From assembly GCA_025362495.1 (NCBI GenBank), contig JANYGI010000139.1, forward strand, positions 1-64,000: DNA of 64,000 bases, in the 5' to 3' direction. The notes below the pieces were generated by a model. It was not told the origin of the DNA, ran no database searches, and was given only the letters and a program-made list of their open reading frames with translations. The stretch is from Byssovorax sp. Lineage in GTDB: Bacteria; Myxococcota_A; Polyangia; Polyangiales; Polyangiaceae. Position 1 is the stretch's first letter. Each line of letters begins with the position of its first letter. Made by a program: the position numbers and the translations under genes. Below are positions 34,832-43,805 of the stretch, in pieces.

Positions 34832-35323
34832 GTGACGTCCCGCGCCCCGGCCCTGTTGATCTTCGCCGCGACCGTCGCGATGTCCGGCGCGCCCGGGGCC
34901 GATCCGCTGCCGACCGGGGCGGCGCGCGAGCCGCTCGAGATGTCGGCCGAGCACCTCGAGCTGGACGTCGAGGCCAAGACGGCGCTCCTCACCGGCAGCG
35001 TCAAGCTCACGAAGGGTCCGCTCACGGTCGAGTGCCCGCGGGTCGAGGTTCGCTACGATCAGGTGCCGCACGTCACCTGGGCCAAGGGCTCCGGCGGCGT
35101 CGTGGCCGAGGTCAAGGGCGTCCGCGCCGAGGCTCCCGAGGTCGAGCTCGATCTGCCCGGGCAAGCGCTGTCGCTCCGCGGCGGCGTGCGCCTCACGCGC
35201 GGCGAAGGCTGGATCACCGCCGACCAAGCCACGATCCAGATCGCGACGGGCAAGGTGTCGATGGTCGGCGTGAAGGGATCGATCCCCGTCGGCCCGCTCC
35301 CGGGGACGAAGTCCCCGCCTTGA
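34832..35323 (+). CDS. lptA: LptA-like LPS-transport periplasmic protein
   Basis: This probably forms part of the periplasmic bridge that carries lipopolysaccharide from the inner to the outer membrane. The 163-residue product has an N-terminal signal (residues 1-24) and one OstA/LptA-type beta-jelly-roll: L-E-M-S-A-E-H-L-E-L-D, then T-A-L-L-T-G-S-V-K-L-T, then L-S-L-R-G-G-V-R-L. The start is GTG at 34832. Its stop overlaps the TTG proposed for lptB. No lptC gene lies next to it. The match is to the fold pattern, so confidence is moderate to good. Confidence 0.75.
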   Translation: MTSRAPALLIFAATVAMSGAPGADPLPTGAAREPLEMSAEHLELDVEAKTALLTGSVKLTKGPLTVECPRVEVRYDQVPHVTWAKGSGGVVAEVKGVRAEAPEVELDLPGQALSLRGGVRLTRGEGWITADQATIQIATGKVSMVGVKGSIPVGPLPGTKSPP

Positions 35324-36072
35324 CCACATCGTCAACGACGTCGCCGCCTGTGCTCCATGCGGCGGGGATCAGCGTCGATCTCGGCGGAGCGCCCGTGCTG
35401 CGCGCGGTGACGATCGGCGCTGCGGCGGGCGAGGTGCTCGGCATCTTCGGCCCGAGCGGGGCAGGGAAGAGCACCCTCTTTCGCGCGCTCGCCGGCGAGC
35501 AGCCGCTCCGCGCCGGGAGCGTGCTCCTCGATGGCCACGACGTGACGGCGCTGCCGCTGTGGAGACGCGCGCGGCGCGGCCTCGGCTACTTGCCGCAGAC
35601 GCCGAGCGTGCTGTGGGATCTCACCGTCGCCGAGAACCTCGCGGTGTTTCGATCGGTGGCTCCGCGCGCGCCGGGGCCGGACCTCGATCCGTCGGCGCTC
35701 GCGGCCGAGCTCGGCCTCGAGGCGCGCCTCGACGTGCGCGCGGGCTCGCTGTCGGGGGGCGAGCGCCGTCGCCTCGAGCTCGCCCGCGCCCTCTCGGCCT
35801 CCCCGCGCGTGCTGCTCTGCGACGAGCCGTTCGCCGCGATCGATCCCCTCGGAGCGGCCCGCGTCGCGGCTCGTCTGCGCGCCTTCGCCGCCGCCGGCGC
35901 CGCGGTGATCATCGCCGATCATCACGTCGCCGAGGCCCTGGGCCTCTGCCACCGCGCCGCGCTCCTCATCGAGGGCGAGCTCGCCCTCGTGGCCGAGCCC
36001 GCCGCTTTCTCGGCCGACCCGCTCGTCCGGAAGCACTATGTCGTCCTCCCCGAGTGGCGACCTCAAGCCTAG
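35320..36072 (+). CDS. lptB: ABC transporter ATP-binding protein LptB
   Basis: This powers LPS extraction by the LptB2FGC complex at the inner membrane. The 250-residue protein has Walker A G-P-S-G-A-G-K-S, Q-loop L-P-Q-T-P, signature L-S-G-G-E-R-R-R, Walker B V-L-L-C-D-E-P and the H-loop histidine in A-D-H-H-V. The closeness to lptA and the order before hpf match the lptA-lptB-rpoN-hpf arrangement of many proteobacteria, except that rpoN is missing here. The start is uncertain: TTG at 35320 overlaps the lptA stop, and GTG at 35347 is an alternative. The fold begins after either one. Confidence 0.85.
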   Translation: MTTSSTTSPPVLHAAGISVDLGGAPVLRAVTIGAAAGEVLGIFGPSGAGKSTLFRALAGEQPLRAGSVLLDGHDVTALPLWRRARRGLGYLPQTPSVLWDLTVAENLAVFRSVAPRAPGPDLDPSALAAELGLEARLDVRAGSLSGGERRRLELARALSASPRVLLCDEPFAAIDPLGAARVAARLRAFAAAGAAVIIADHHVAEALGLCHRAALLIEGELALVAEPAAFSADPLVRKHYVVLPEWRPQA

Positions 36073-36142
36073 AATAGCAGCGCCGTTGGTGGAGAGAATC
36101 CGGCAGCTTCGTCGGGCTGCCCGCGGTCGCGTCTCATTGTCG

Positions 36143-36162
36143 CGGGCCCCGGGTGGGGCCCG
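36143..36162. terminator. Perfect GC hairpin between lptB and hpf
   Basis: CGGGCCCC-gggt-GGGGCCCG forms a perfect 8-bp stem. It lies 70 bases after lptB and 143 bases before hpf. An A-run follows on this strand, so it is not a textbook terminator here. It may stop or attenuate read-through, giving hpf its own regulation. The rest of the 36073-36305 gap shows no gene. Confidence 0.5.
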
Positions 36163-36305
36163 ACGCCCACGAAAAAAGAGGCCCGTCGTTCTGCAATAAA
36201 CGGAGCAATCTCGCGATGCAGGGTGTTACGCTGCGACTTGAAACAGATGCGTGCTCGACCGGTCCCGGCGAGCTCACGCGACACCGGAAGAAAGGCGAAT
36301 CTCCG

Positions 36306-36674
36306 ATGAACATAACGATCACGTTCCGGCACATGGATGGGTCGGAGGCAGTGAAGAAGCATGCCCACGAGAAGATCGCCAAGCTCCAGAAGTTCCTCCG
36401 ACAAACGATGTCGGCGCAGGTGACGATCGCCGTGGAGGGCCTCGAGCACATCGCCGAGGTCAACATCTCGTCCGGCAGCTCTCACTTCCACGCCACGGAA
36501 CGGAGCAACGACATGTACGCCTCGCTCGACATGGTGCACGACAAGCTCGAGCGTCAGATCCGCGCGCAGAAGGGCTCGGAGCTGTCGAAGAAGCGCCACG
36601 GCACGAGCGCCGGTGAGTTCGCCGCGAGCGTCGAGAACGCGCCCCCGGCGCCCACGTCCCGCCCGCGTTCGTAG
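36306..36674 (+). CDS. hpf: Ribosome hibernation promoting factor (HPF/YfiA family)
   Basis: The 122-residue protein binds the 30S subunit and keeps ribosomes inactive in stationary phase. The start M-N-I-T-I-T-F-R-H-M is typical. The alpha/beta fold continues through A-Q-V-T-I-A-V-E and V-N-I-S-S-G, with D-M-Y-A-S-L-D-M-V-H-D-K-L in the second helix. It is the short form, with a disordered tail of about 25 residues and no C-terminal dimerisation domain. A GAAAGG-like site precedes the ATG. The order hpf-ptsN is conserved in proteobacteria. Confidence 0.9.
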   Translation: MNITITFRHMDGSEAVKKHAHEKIAKLQKFLRQTMSAQVTIAVEGLEHIAEVNISSGSSHFHATERSNDMYASLDMVHDKLERQIRAQKGSELSKKRHGTSAGEFAASVENAPPAPTSRPRS

Positions 36675-36774
36675 CTGGCCGACTCTCCCCTCGGATCCTA
36701 TCTTCCACCCCAATTCACGGAGCGGATCTGCCTCCCCGGCGGCTCCGCTCCGTGCCCGAGCTTCCGACGGAACC

Positions 36775-37257
36775 ATGGGAGTCAGCCAGATCCTCACGCC
36801 CGACCACGTCTCCCTGGCCAGCGCGGCCGAGGGGCTGGTCCGCAACAAGCCCGAGGCCATCCGTCGGCTCTCGATGTTGCTCTCGCACGGCCAGTCGATG
36901 GTGTCGGCCGACGAGATCGAGCGCGTCCTCGCCGAGCGGGAGGCGCTGCAGTCCACCGGCGTCGGCGGCGGCGTCGCGATCCCTCACGGCGCGATCGACC
37001 GGCTCGATCACCTCGTCGGCGCCGTGCTCCTCTGCCCCAAGGCGATCGAGTTCGACGCCATCGATCGCGCCCCGGTCTCGATCCTGTTCGCGGTGATCGG
37101 CCCGAAGCGCGCGACGGGCGAGCACCTCAAGACGCTGGCGCGCGTGTCGCGTCTGCTGCGCGACGACAGCTTTCGCGAGCGCCTCCTCGGCGCGAAGAGC
37201 GGCCGCGACGCGTTCGCCATGATCGCCGACGAGGAGGGGAGGGTCGCCGGAACGTGA
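36775..37257 (+). CDS. ptsN: PTS IIA-type protein PtsN
   Basis: The 160-residue phosphocarrier of the nitrogen-type phosphotransferase chain receives phosphate from HPr and signals by binding partners, not by sugar transport. The active histidine lies in V-A-I-P-H-G-A-I-D. The IIA(fru/ntr) fold shows in I-L-T-P-D-H-V and L-F-A-V-I-G-P. Its GTG-overlapped end (GTGA) ties it to hprK. ATG at 36775 starts the conserved sequence. With hprK, rapZ, ptsH and ptsI downstream it makes a full regulatory PTS; no EIIB or EIIC is present. Confidence 0.9.
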   Translation: MGVSQILTPDHVSLASAAEGLVRNKPEAIRRLSMLLSHGQSMVSADEIERVLAEREALQSTGVGGGVAIPHGAIDRLDHLVGAVLLCPKAIEFDAIDRAPVSILFAVIGPKRATGEHLKTLARVSRLLRDDSFRERLLGAKSGRDAFAMIADEEGRVAGT

Positions 37258-38432
37258 GCGCTCGCGAGAGCAGCCCGGGCACGCCGCCGCCGCCGCCGCC
37301 ATCGCTCGCGCCGGCCGTGACGGTGCGCGCCCTGATCAACGATCCGGGCCTCGGCATCGACGTGACGCTCCTCGCCGGGGAGAACGGCCTCGATCGCACC
37401 ATCCGCCATCCGCGCATCCAGAAGTCGGGGCTCGCGCTCGTCGGCCACTTTCACGGCATCGTCCCGACGCGCGTGCAGATCCTCGGGCAGACGGAGCTGT
37501 CGTTCCTCCACCGGCTGAGCGCGGACGATCGCAAGCGCAGCCTGCGCGGGTTCTTTCGCCTCGATCTCTGCTGCGTCGTCCTCACGCAGGGCACGCGCCA
37601 CAACGACGAAGGCTCCGGCGTCGGCGTGATGCCCGTGCCCGAGCTGGTCGAGTGCGCCGAGGAGACGGGCACGCCGCTGCTCCTCGCCGACGAGCGATCG
37701 AGCACGGCGATCAACGCCATCCACGGCCTGCTCGACGATCGCCTCGCCCCGCGCATCCGCCTCCACGGCGTGCTGGTCGACGTGTTCGGCGTCGGCCTCT
37801 TGCTCATGGGCGCGAGCGCGATCGGCAAGAGCGAGAGCGCGCTCGATCTCGTGATGCGCGGCCACCGCCTCGTCGCCGACGACGTGGTCGAGTGCGACTA
37901 CCGGCCGCCGGGCATGGTCTTCGGCGCCGCCGCCGAGCTGCTGCGCCACCACCTCGAGGTGCGCGGCCTCGGCATCCTCAACGTGAAAGACTTGTTCGGC
38001 GTCACCTCGATCCGCGAACGAAAGCGGATCGACGTCGTCGTCAAGCTCGTCGAGTGGTCGAAGGACACCGAGTACGACCGCCTCGGCCTCGACGATCGCT
38101 ACCACGCGATCCTCGGCGTGAAGATCCGCGAGCTGATGATCCCCGTGCGCCCCGGCCGCGACATGGCCTCCATCCTCGAGGTCGCCGCGCGCAACGAGCT
38201 GCTCAAGAACGCGGGCCACCACGCGGCGCGCGAGTTCTTCGGCAACCTCGAAGGCTCGCTGCTGAGCGAGCGCCCCCACGACGAGTCCGCGGTGATGCCG
38301 CCCGTGGCGATGCGCCAGCCGCCGAGCTCCGACGTCGGCGCTCCCCGGCCGGCGCATCATCGGCCGCGCCCGCCCGAGTCGTCGGCGGGCTTCGCCGTGG
38401 TGATCCCGCCCAAGCCCCGGGGGAACGGATGA
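37254..38432 (+). CDS. hprK: HPr kinase/phosphorylase
   Basis: This phosphorylates HPr on its regulatory serine and can reverse the reaction. The 392-residue protein has an N-terminal regulatory domain (about 20-150), then P-loop G-A-S-A-I-G-K-S (186-193) and the family signature around L-G-I-L-N-V-K-D-L-F-G-V. The E-x-A-L block after the P-loop is present. A Pro-rich start and a Pro-rich tail of about 50 residues are extra compared with Gram-positive forms. The start is GTG overlapping the ptsN stop. Its stop overlaps the rapZ ATG. The target serine is seen in the ptsH product here. Confidence 0.9.
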   Translation: MSARESSPGTPPPPPPSLAPAVTVRALINDPGLGIDVTLLAGENGLDRTIRHPRIQKSGLALVGHFHGIVPTRVQILGQTELSFLHRLSADDRKRSLRGFFRLDLCCVVLTQGTRHNDEGSGVGVMPVPELVECAEETGTPLLLADERSSTAINAIHGLLDDRLAPRIRLHGVLVDVFGVGLLLMGASAIGKSESALDLVMRGHRLVADDVVECDYRPPGMVFGAAAELLRHHLEVRGLGILNVKDLFGVTSIRERKRIDVVVKLVEWSKDTEYDRLGLDDRYHAILGVKIRELMIPVRPGRDMASILEVAARNELLKNAGHHAAREFFGNLEGSLLSERPHDESAVMPPVAMRQPPSSDVGAPRPAHHRPRPPESSAGFAVVIPPKPRGNG

Positions 38433-39442
38433 GTGATCGCGTCCGCGTCGTCGTCGTCACCGGGCTCTCCGGCGCCGGTAAATCCACCGCGCTCCGCGCC
38501 CTGGAAGACCTCGGTTATTTCTGCGTCGACAACCTCCCGCCGGCGCTGCTCGATCGCACGGTCGAGGTCTGCGAGGCCGGCGACGTGCGGCGCATCGGCC
38601 TCGGGATCGACGTCCGCGTCGGCTCGTTCCTCGACGGCGCGGTCGAAGCCCTCGCGCGCATCGGCGCGGTCGACGCGACCGGCCGCCCGTCGCGCGACGT
38701 CGTGGTGCTCTTCCTCGACGCCTCGGACGAGGCCATCGTCCGCCGCTTCAGCGAGACGCGCCGCCCGCACCCGCTCACCGGCGCGGCGCGCGCCCGCATG
38801 CGCGATCCCGCCACCGCCGAGTGGAGCAGCTCGGCCCAGGTCGGCGCCGTCGCCGTGCTCGACGGCGTCCAGCTCGAGCGCGAGCGCCTCTCGCCGCTCC
38901 GCGCCAGCGCCACGGTCGTGTTCGACACCACGCTGCTCTCGGTCCACGAGCTGCGCGCGCAGGTCATCGCCCACCTCGGCCCGGGCAAGGGCGAGCAGCC
39001 GCGCATGACGACGCGCTTCATCTCGTTCGGCTTCAAATACGGCCTCCCGGTCGACGCCGATCTCGTCTTCGACGTGCGCCTCCTCGACAACCCGTACTTC
39101 GTCCCCGAGCTGCGCAACCTCGCGGGCACCGACGCGCCGGTGCGCGACTACATCCTGCGCAACCCCGACGCGCTCGAATTCATCCGCCGGGCCGACGACC
39201 TCCTCGCGTTCGCCCTCCCGCGCTACGAGCGCGAAGGGAAGAGCTACCTCACCGTCGCCATCGGCTGCACGGGAGGAAGGCACCGTTCTGTCACCGTGGC
39301 CACGGCACTGGCCGACGGCCTCCGAGAAAAAACAGGCCTCCCGATCCTGGTGTTGCACCGCGACGTCGGCAGGTCCGATAACTTCGGTCAGAGACCGTCT
39401 CCGCCCACCGGCGGAGGCAGGTGGGAAGGGGGGGCCAAATGA
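38429..39442 (+). CDS. rapZ: RNase adapter RapZ
   Basis: The 337-residue P-loop protein resembles RapZ/YvcJ, which in E. coli binds a small RNA and guides RNase E. Walker A is G-L-S-G-A-G-K-S (12-19). The C-terminal half, the RNA-binding part in RapZ, keeps F-G-F-K-Y-G-L-P, D-V-R-L-L-D-N-P and G-C-T-G-G-R-H-R-S-V. The last 20 residues are an unusual Gly/Pro/Arg tail not seen in the family. It overlaps hprK by four bases and ptsH by four, so expression is linked. Confidence 0.92.
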   Translation: MSDRVRVVVVTGLSGAGKSTALRALEDLGYFCVDNLPPALLDRTVEVCEAGDVRRIGLGIDVRVGSFLDGAVEALARIGAVDATGRPSRDVVVLFLDASDEAIVRRFSETRRPHPLTGAARARMRDPATAEWSSSAQVGAVAVLDGVQLERERLSPLRASATVVFDTTLLSVHELRAQVIAHLGPGKGEQPRMTTRFISFGFKYGLPVDADLVFDVRLLDNPYFVPELRNLAGTDAPVRDYILRNPDALEFIRRADDLLAFALPRYEREGKSYLTVAIGCTGGRHRSVTVATALADGLREKTGLPILVLHRDVGRSDNFGQRPSPPTGGGRWEGGAK

Positions 39443-39720
39443 GCGACGAAGCCTCCGGTCGATTCACGATCGTCAACGCCAAGGGATTGCACGCGCGCGC
39501 GGCCACGAAGCTCGTGCTGCTCGCGGGCAAGTACCCGTGCGAGGTCACCGTGTCGGGCCCCGATGGCCAGTCCGCCAACGCCAAGAGCGTGATGGGCGTG
39601 CTGCTGCTGTGCGGCTCGCAGGGCACCGTGGTCGAGGTCCGCGCCCGCGGCGCTCGCGCCGACGAGGTCGTCGTCGCCATCGGCGAGCTGATCAAGGACC
39701 GCTTCGGGGAGTCGGAGTGA
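39439..39720 (+). CDS. ptsH: Phosphocarrier HPr
   Basis: The 93-residue HPr shuttles phosphate from Enzyme I to IIA proteins. H18 in K-G-L-H-A-R-A-A is the phosphotransfer site. S50 in N-A-K-S-V-M-G-V is the place that HPr kinase modifies in other bacteria. The presence of S50 and of hprK together suggests real serine control. It has a slight extra N-terminus of 6 residues. The ATG overlaps the rapZ stop, and its own stop overlaps the GTG of ptsI. Confidence 0.95.
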   Translation: MSDEASGRFTIVNAKGLHARAATKLVLLAGKYPCEVTVSGPDGQSANAKSVMGVLLLCGSQGTVVEVRARGARADEVVVAIGELIKDRFGESE

Positions 39721-41492
39721 ACCACGACGTCTCGCCAGCGCGATCCGAGGTCCTCCGCGGCATCGCCGGATCACCCGGCGTGGCCGTCGGTCGCGCCGTC
39801 GTCGTCGGCGCGCAGAAGGCCGTCCATCGCCACCGCTTCGTCGCCCCGACCGAGGTCGCCGCCGAGATCGCCCGCTACGGCGAGGCCGTCGAGCGCGCCC
39901 AGCAAGACCTCCGCGAGATGGCCACGCTCGTCGGCGATCGCCGCGCCGAGACCTCGATCCTCGAAGCCTACGTGCTCATGGTCGCCGACGAGACGCTCGC
40001 CGAGTCGGTGCGCGTCCAGATCGAGACCGACCGTCGCTGCGTCGAGTGGGCCGTCGCCAACGCCATCGAGGTCATCGCCAACCGCCTCGCCGCCGTCGAC
40101 GATCCTTACCTCCGCGAGCGCAGCCACGACGTCGAGTTCGTCGGCGATCGCTTGCTCCGCGCCCTCGGCAACGATCCCCACGGCAGCGGCCTCCCGGCGC
40201 TGAGCGGCCCCTCGATCATCATCGCGCGCGACCTCTCGCCGGCCGACACCGCGGCCATGGTCGACGCCCCCGTCGTCGGCTTCGTCACCGAGATGGGCAC
40301 GCGCACCAGCCACACGGCGATCATGGCGCGCGCCCTGGAGATCCCCGCGGTCGTCGGCGTCAACGACGTGCTCCGCCGTGTCTCGGCGGGCGACACCGTC
40401 ATCGTCGACGGCCTCCGCGGCACCGTCGTCGTCCGCCCGACCCAGGAGCAGCTCGACGAAGCCCAGGGCCGCGCCGACCGCCACAGCGCCCTCGCGAAAG
40501 AGCTCCAGGAGTCGCGCCACCGCCCCCCGACGACGAAGGACGGCGTCCCGATCACCCTGCGCGCCAACGTCGAGCTCCCCGCCGAGGCCATCCTCGCGCG
40601 CGATCAAGGCGCCGACGGGATCGGCCTCTATCGCACCGAATTTCTCTACATCGATCGCGCCTCGCCCCCGACCGAAGACCAGCAGTTCGAGATCTTCCGC
40701 GCCGTGGTCGAGGCCATGCGCCCCAAGCCCGTCGTGCTCCGTACCTTCGACATCGGCGGCGACAAGTTCGCATCCACGTTCCAGGTCCCGCCGGAGATGA
40801 ACCCGATGCTCGGCCTCCGCGCCGTGCGCCTCGCCCTCTCGCGGCCCGACGTCTTCCTCGAGCACCTCCGCGCCATGGTGCGCGCCTCGGCCTACGGCAA
40901 CGTCAAGATCATGATCCCCATGGTCGCCAGCCTGAGCGAGCTCCGCCACGTGCGCGCGCTGCTCACCGAAGCCCACGCCGACGTCCGCGATCGCGGCCTC
41001 CCCTGCGCCGACGAGATCCCCCTCGGGGTGATGATCGAGGTCCCCTCCGCGGCGATCATGGTCGATCTCTTCGCGCAAGAGGCCGCGTTTCTCAGCCTCG
41101 GCACCAACGATCTCATCCAGTACACGCTGGCCGTCGATCGCACGAGCCGCTCGCTCGCGTACCTCGCGTCGCCCTTCGATCCGTCGATCTTGCGGCTGAT
41201 AGCCGGCGTGATCCGCGCGGGCGAAGAGTGGGAGTGCCCGGTCTCGATCTGCGGCGCCATGGCCAGCGATCCCCTCGCGGCGATGCTCCTGCTCGGCCTC
41301 GGCGTGCGCGATTTCTCCATGGAAGCGGCGGCGATACCCGAGATCAAGGAGGCCATGCGCCGCGTCACCCTCGCCGACGCCGAGACGACGGCCGCCGAGG
41401 CGATGCGGCTCCACACGGCCGAAGAGGTCGAGCACTGCGTCGCGGCGTCGTTCGCGCCGCTGCTCTACGATCTGCTGACGGGCGAACGATAG
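39717..41492 (+). CDS. ptsI: Phosphoenolpyruvate-protein phosphotransferase (Enzyme I)
   Basis: This starts the phosphotransfer chain by passing phosphate from PEP to HPr. The 591-residue protein is a standard Enzyme I with no GAF domain, so it is not PtsP. H199 in T-S-H-T-A-I-M-A-R is the phosphorylated residue. The C-terminal TIM barrel has E-I-P-L-G-V-M-I-E, G-T-N-D-L-I-Q-Y and the acid-base cysteine in V-S-I-C-G-A-M. The start is GTG at 39717 overlapping the ptsH stop. It ends the hpf-ptsN-hprK-rapZ-ptsH-ptsI row. Confidence 0.95.
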   Translation: MNHDVSPARSEVLRGIAGSPGVAVGRAVVVGAQKAVHRHRFVAPTEVAAEIARYGEAVERAQQDLREMATLVGDRRAETSILEAYVLMVADETLAESVRVQIETDRRCVEWAVANAIEVIANRLAAVDDPYLRERSHDVEFVGDRLLRALGNDPHGSGLPALSGPSIIIARDLSPADTAAMVDAPVVGFVTEMGTRTSHTAIMARALEIPAVVGVNDVLRRVSAGDTVIVDGLRGTVVVRPTQEQLDEAQGRADRHSALAKELQESRHRPPTTKDGVPITLRANVELPAEAILARDQGADGIGLYRTEFLYIDRASPPTEDQQFEIFRAVVEAMRPKPVVLRTFDIGGDKFASTFQVPPEMNPMLGLRAVRLALSRPDVFLEHLRAMVRASAYGNVKIMIPMVASLSELRHVRALLTEAHADVRDRGLPCADEIPLGVMIEVPSAAIMVDLFAQEAAFLSLGTNDLIQYTLAVDRTSRSLAYLASPFDPSILRLIAGVIRAGEEWECPVSICGAMASDPLAAMLLLGLGVRDFSMEAAAIPEIKEAMRRVTLADAETTAAEAMRLHTAEEVEHCVAASFAPLLYDLLTGER

Positions 41493-41612
41493 GTATTTTC
41501 ATCGTCCATCGGCGCTCTGCGTCAGGTCGACACGCCATCGTCACGCGGCGGTGAGTACAAAACATTTCGCTTGCCGCCCCGGGCTTGAGCTTCCTAGCGT
41601 GCCCCCCGCGTG

Positions 41613-43805
41613 ATGAACCGACACCGCATCCTTGGCTCTCTGGCGATCGCGGGCGGCACGGTCCTTTCGTGCATGGCGGTGCCCGGGTGCGGGCAAGAGG
41701 CGCAGCCCAGCGCGCCCCTCAAGGGCCAGGTCCACCTGACCTTGATCCACACGTCGGACATCCACTCGCGGCTGTTCCCGTACAACGCGCAGCTCGGGCA
41801 GGTCGACGCCGGGCTCGGCCTCGGCCAAGCCAACGCGATCGTCAACATCGGCGGCGCCGCGCGCGTCTCGCACATCGTCGGCCGCGAGCGCGCCCGGGCC
41901 TCGCGCGTGCTCCACCTCGACGGCGGCGATTGCTTCCAGGGCGCGCCGATCTTCAACTATTACTCGGGTGAAGCCGAGATCCGCACCATGGCCGCCATGG
42001 GCACCGACGTGATGATCGTGGCCAACCACGAGTTCGATCGCGGCGCGCTCAACCTCGGCCTCCAGCTCCAGCGCTGGGCGAGCTTCCCCGTCCTCGCGGC
42101 CAACTACCAGCTCGAAGATCCCAAGGTGCCCGGCAACTCGCCGCTCGGCACGATCATCCAGCCGTTCACCACCTTCGATCTGCAAGGCCTCAAGGTCGGT
42201 GTCGTCGGCATGGGCAACCTCTCCAGCCTCACGTCGATCTTCGACACCCCGAACCGCCTCGGCATCACGCCGCTCAACACCGTCGAGACCGCGCAGTTCT
42301 ACATCGATCTGCTCCGGCCGCTGGTCGACGTCGTGGTCTTCGTCACCCACCTCGGGCTCGACGTCGACGAGCGGATGATCGAGTCGACGACCGGCATCGA
42401 CGTCGTCCTCGGCGGCCACAATCACATCGTCCTCCAGCCGCCGAAGCGCGTGCGCGACTGCTCGCAGAACAGCGAGACCGACGCCGAGGGCAAGGTCAGG
42501 CACTACATCGAGTACGAGAGCCCCGACGTGCCCGGCCAGAAGCTCAAGCGCTACTGCAAGCCGCGCGACGTGATCCTCGCGCACTCGGGCGCCTTCGCGA
42601 AGTACGTCGGCCGCCTCGACCTCATCCTCTCGAACGATCCGAAGGATCTGGCCGATCCCGACTACGACGCCAACAACGGCTTCGAGGTCCTCACGCACGA
42701 GTACCAGCTCTTCCCCGTCAACGAGAACGTGCCGGAAGATCCGATCATCACCTCGCTCCTCGAGCCGTACCACCAGGGCCTCGACTCGCTCGCGAACCTC
42801 GATCTGCTCGTCGGCTACGCGCTCGACGGCTCGAAGCGCAACGCCACGAGCGGCGGCGACTCGCCCCTCGGCAACATGATCTCCACCGCGATGTGGCAGC
42901 GCCTCGGCATCAAAACCGACTTCGCGCTCACCAACAGCACCGGCATCCGCACCGATCTCGTCCCCGGCCCGGTCACCGTCGAGCAGATGTTCAACATCTT
43001 CCCGTTCGACAACTCGATCACCAAGATGCAGCTCTCCGGCCGCGAAGTGCAGGACATGTTCGACTTCGTCGCCCGCCGATCCACCGGCCGCGGCTGCGTC
43101 TCGCAGGTCCAGATCGCCGGCGCGCGGATCATCCTCGACTGCACCAAGAAGGCCTCGCCCACCGAGGCGCCGGGCGTCGCGTCGAACGTGTACATCGGCA
43201 CCCTCGACGCCACCTGCAAGAGCGACGGCGACTGCCCCGGCAACCTCAACGGCCAGTGCGACGTCGAGGCGGGGCGCTGCTGGGAGCCGATCCACGAGAT
43301 CGCCACCTACGAGCTCGCGACGTCGAACTACCTCGCGGGCGGCGGCAGCGGGTTCCGCGTGCTCCAGCGCAACACCACGCAGCTCGACACCAAGGTGCAG
43401 CAGCGCGACGCGCTGATCGACTACATCCGCGCGGGCGCGCCCTGCGGCGCCGACGCCAAGGGTCAGCTCAAGGACTGCAGCAAGGACAGCGACTGCGGCA
43501 GCGTCGGCGAAGGCTTCATCTGCGCCTGCCCCGACACCGCGATCGAGGGCGCGACCTGCAGCACCGATCCCAAGCGCACCTGCAGCGCGGGCGCGGGCCA
43601 GTGCGTCCTTGCGAAGTGCCGCGACGACGTCGCCGCCTACCAGCAGGCGACCTGCAACGCGGCGACGAGCAAGGCAGTCCAGAAAGAGTGCGAGTCGTCG
43701 ATCGCGCCCTGCAGCGCCGCCGGCGAGCAGTGCAAATTCCTCGCGTGCGTCAACCGACGCCTCGGCAACTTCAGCGACGGGCGGGTACGGATGGTGGGCC
43801 AGTGA
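41613..43805 (+). CDS. Secreted 5'-nucleotidase/UDP-sugar hydrolase-like lipoprotein
   Basis: This probably releases phosphate from nucleotides outside the cell. The 730-residue protein has a signal with lipobox V-P-G-C (C26). The metallophosphatase half has the family blocks H-T-S-D-I-H-S-R, D-G-G-D-C-F-Q-G, A-N-H-E-F-D-R-G and G-G-H-N-H. The C-terminal 5'-nucleotidase domain has N-S-T-G-I-R and Y-L-A-G-G-G-S-G-F near its substrate pocket. An extra Cys-rich tail of about 150 residues follows, with C-x6-C spacings, and is not part of the usual enzyme. An in-frame GTG at 41610 is equally possible. The gene overlaps the next one by four bases. Confidence 0.88.
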   Translation: MNRHRILGSLAIAGGTVLSCMAVPGCGQEAQPSAPLKGQVHLTLIHTSDIHSRLFPYNAQLGQVDAGLGLGQANAIVNIGGAARVSHIVGRERARASRVLHLDGGDCFQGAPIFNYYSGEAEIRTMAAMGTDVMIVANHEFDRGALNLGLQLQRWASFPVLAANYQLEDPKVPGNSPLGTIIQPFTTFDLQGLKVGVVGMGNLSSLTSIFDTPNRLGITPLNTVETAQFYIDLLRPLVDVVVFVTHLGLDVDERMIESTTGIDVVLGGHNHIVLQPPKRVRDCSQNSETDAEGKVRHYIEYESPDVPGQKLKRYCKPRDVILAHSGAFAKYVGRLDLILSNDPKDLADPDYDANNGFEVLTHEYQLFPVNENVPEDPIITSLLEPYHQGLDSLANLDLLVGYALDGSKRNATSGGDSPLGNMISTAMWQRLGIKTDFALTNSTGIRTDLVPGPVTVEQMFNIFPFDNSITKMQLSGREVQDMFDFVARRSTGRGCVSQVQIAGARIILDCTKKASPTEAPGVASNVYIGTLDATCKSDGDCPGNLNGQCDVEAGRCWEPIHEIATYELATSNYLAGGGSGFRVLQRNTTQLDTKVQQRDALIDYIRAGAPCGADAKGQLKDCSKDSDCGSVGEGFICACPDTAIEGATCSTDPKRTCSAGAGQCVLAKCRDDVAAYQQATCNAATSKAVQKECESSIAPCSAAGEQCKFLACVNRRLGNFSDGRVRMVGQ

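Noticed and set aside
36073-36305. Possible riboswitch or lost rpoN between lptB and hpf
   Set aside because: Only a GC hairpin and a short A-run are visible. No sigma-54 sequence pattern remains in any frame.
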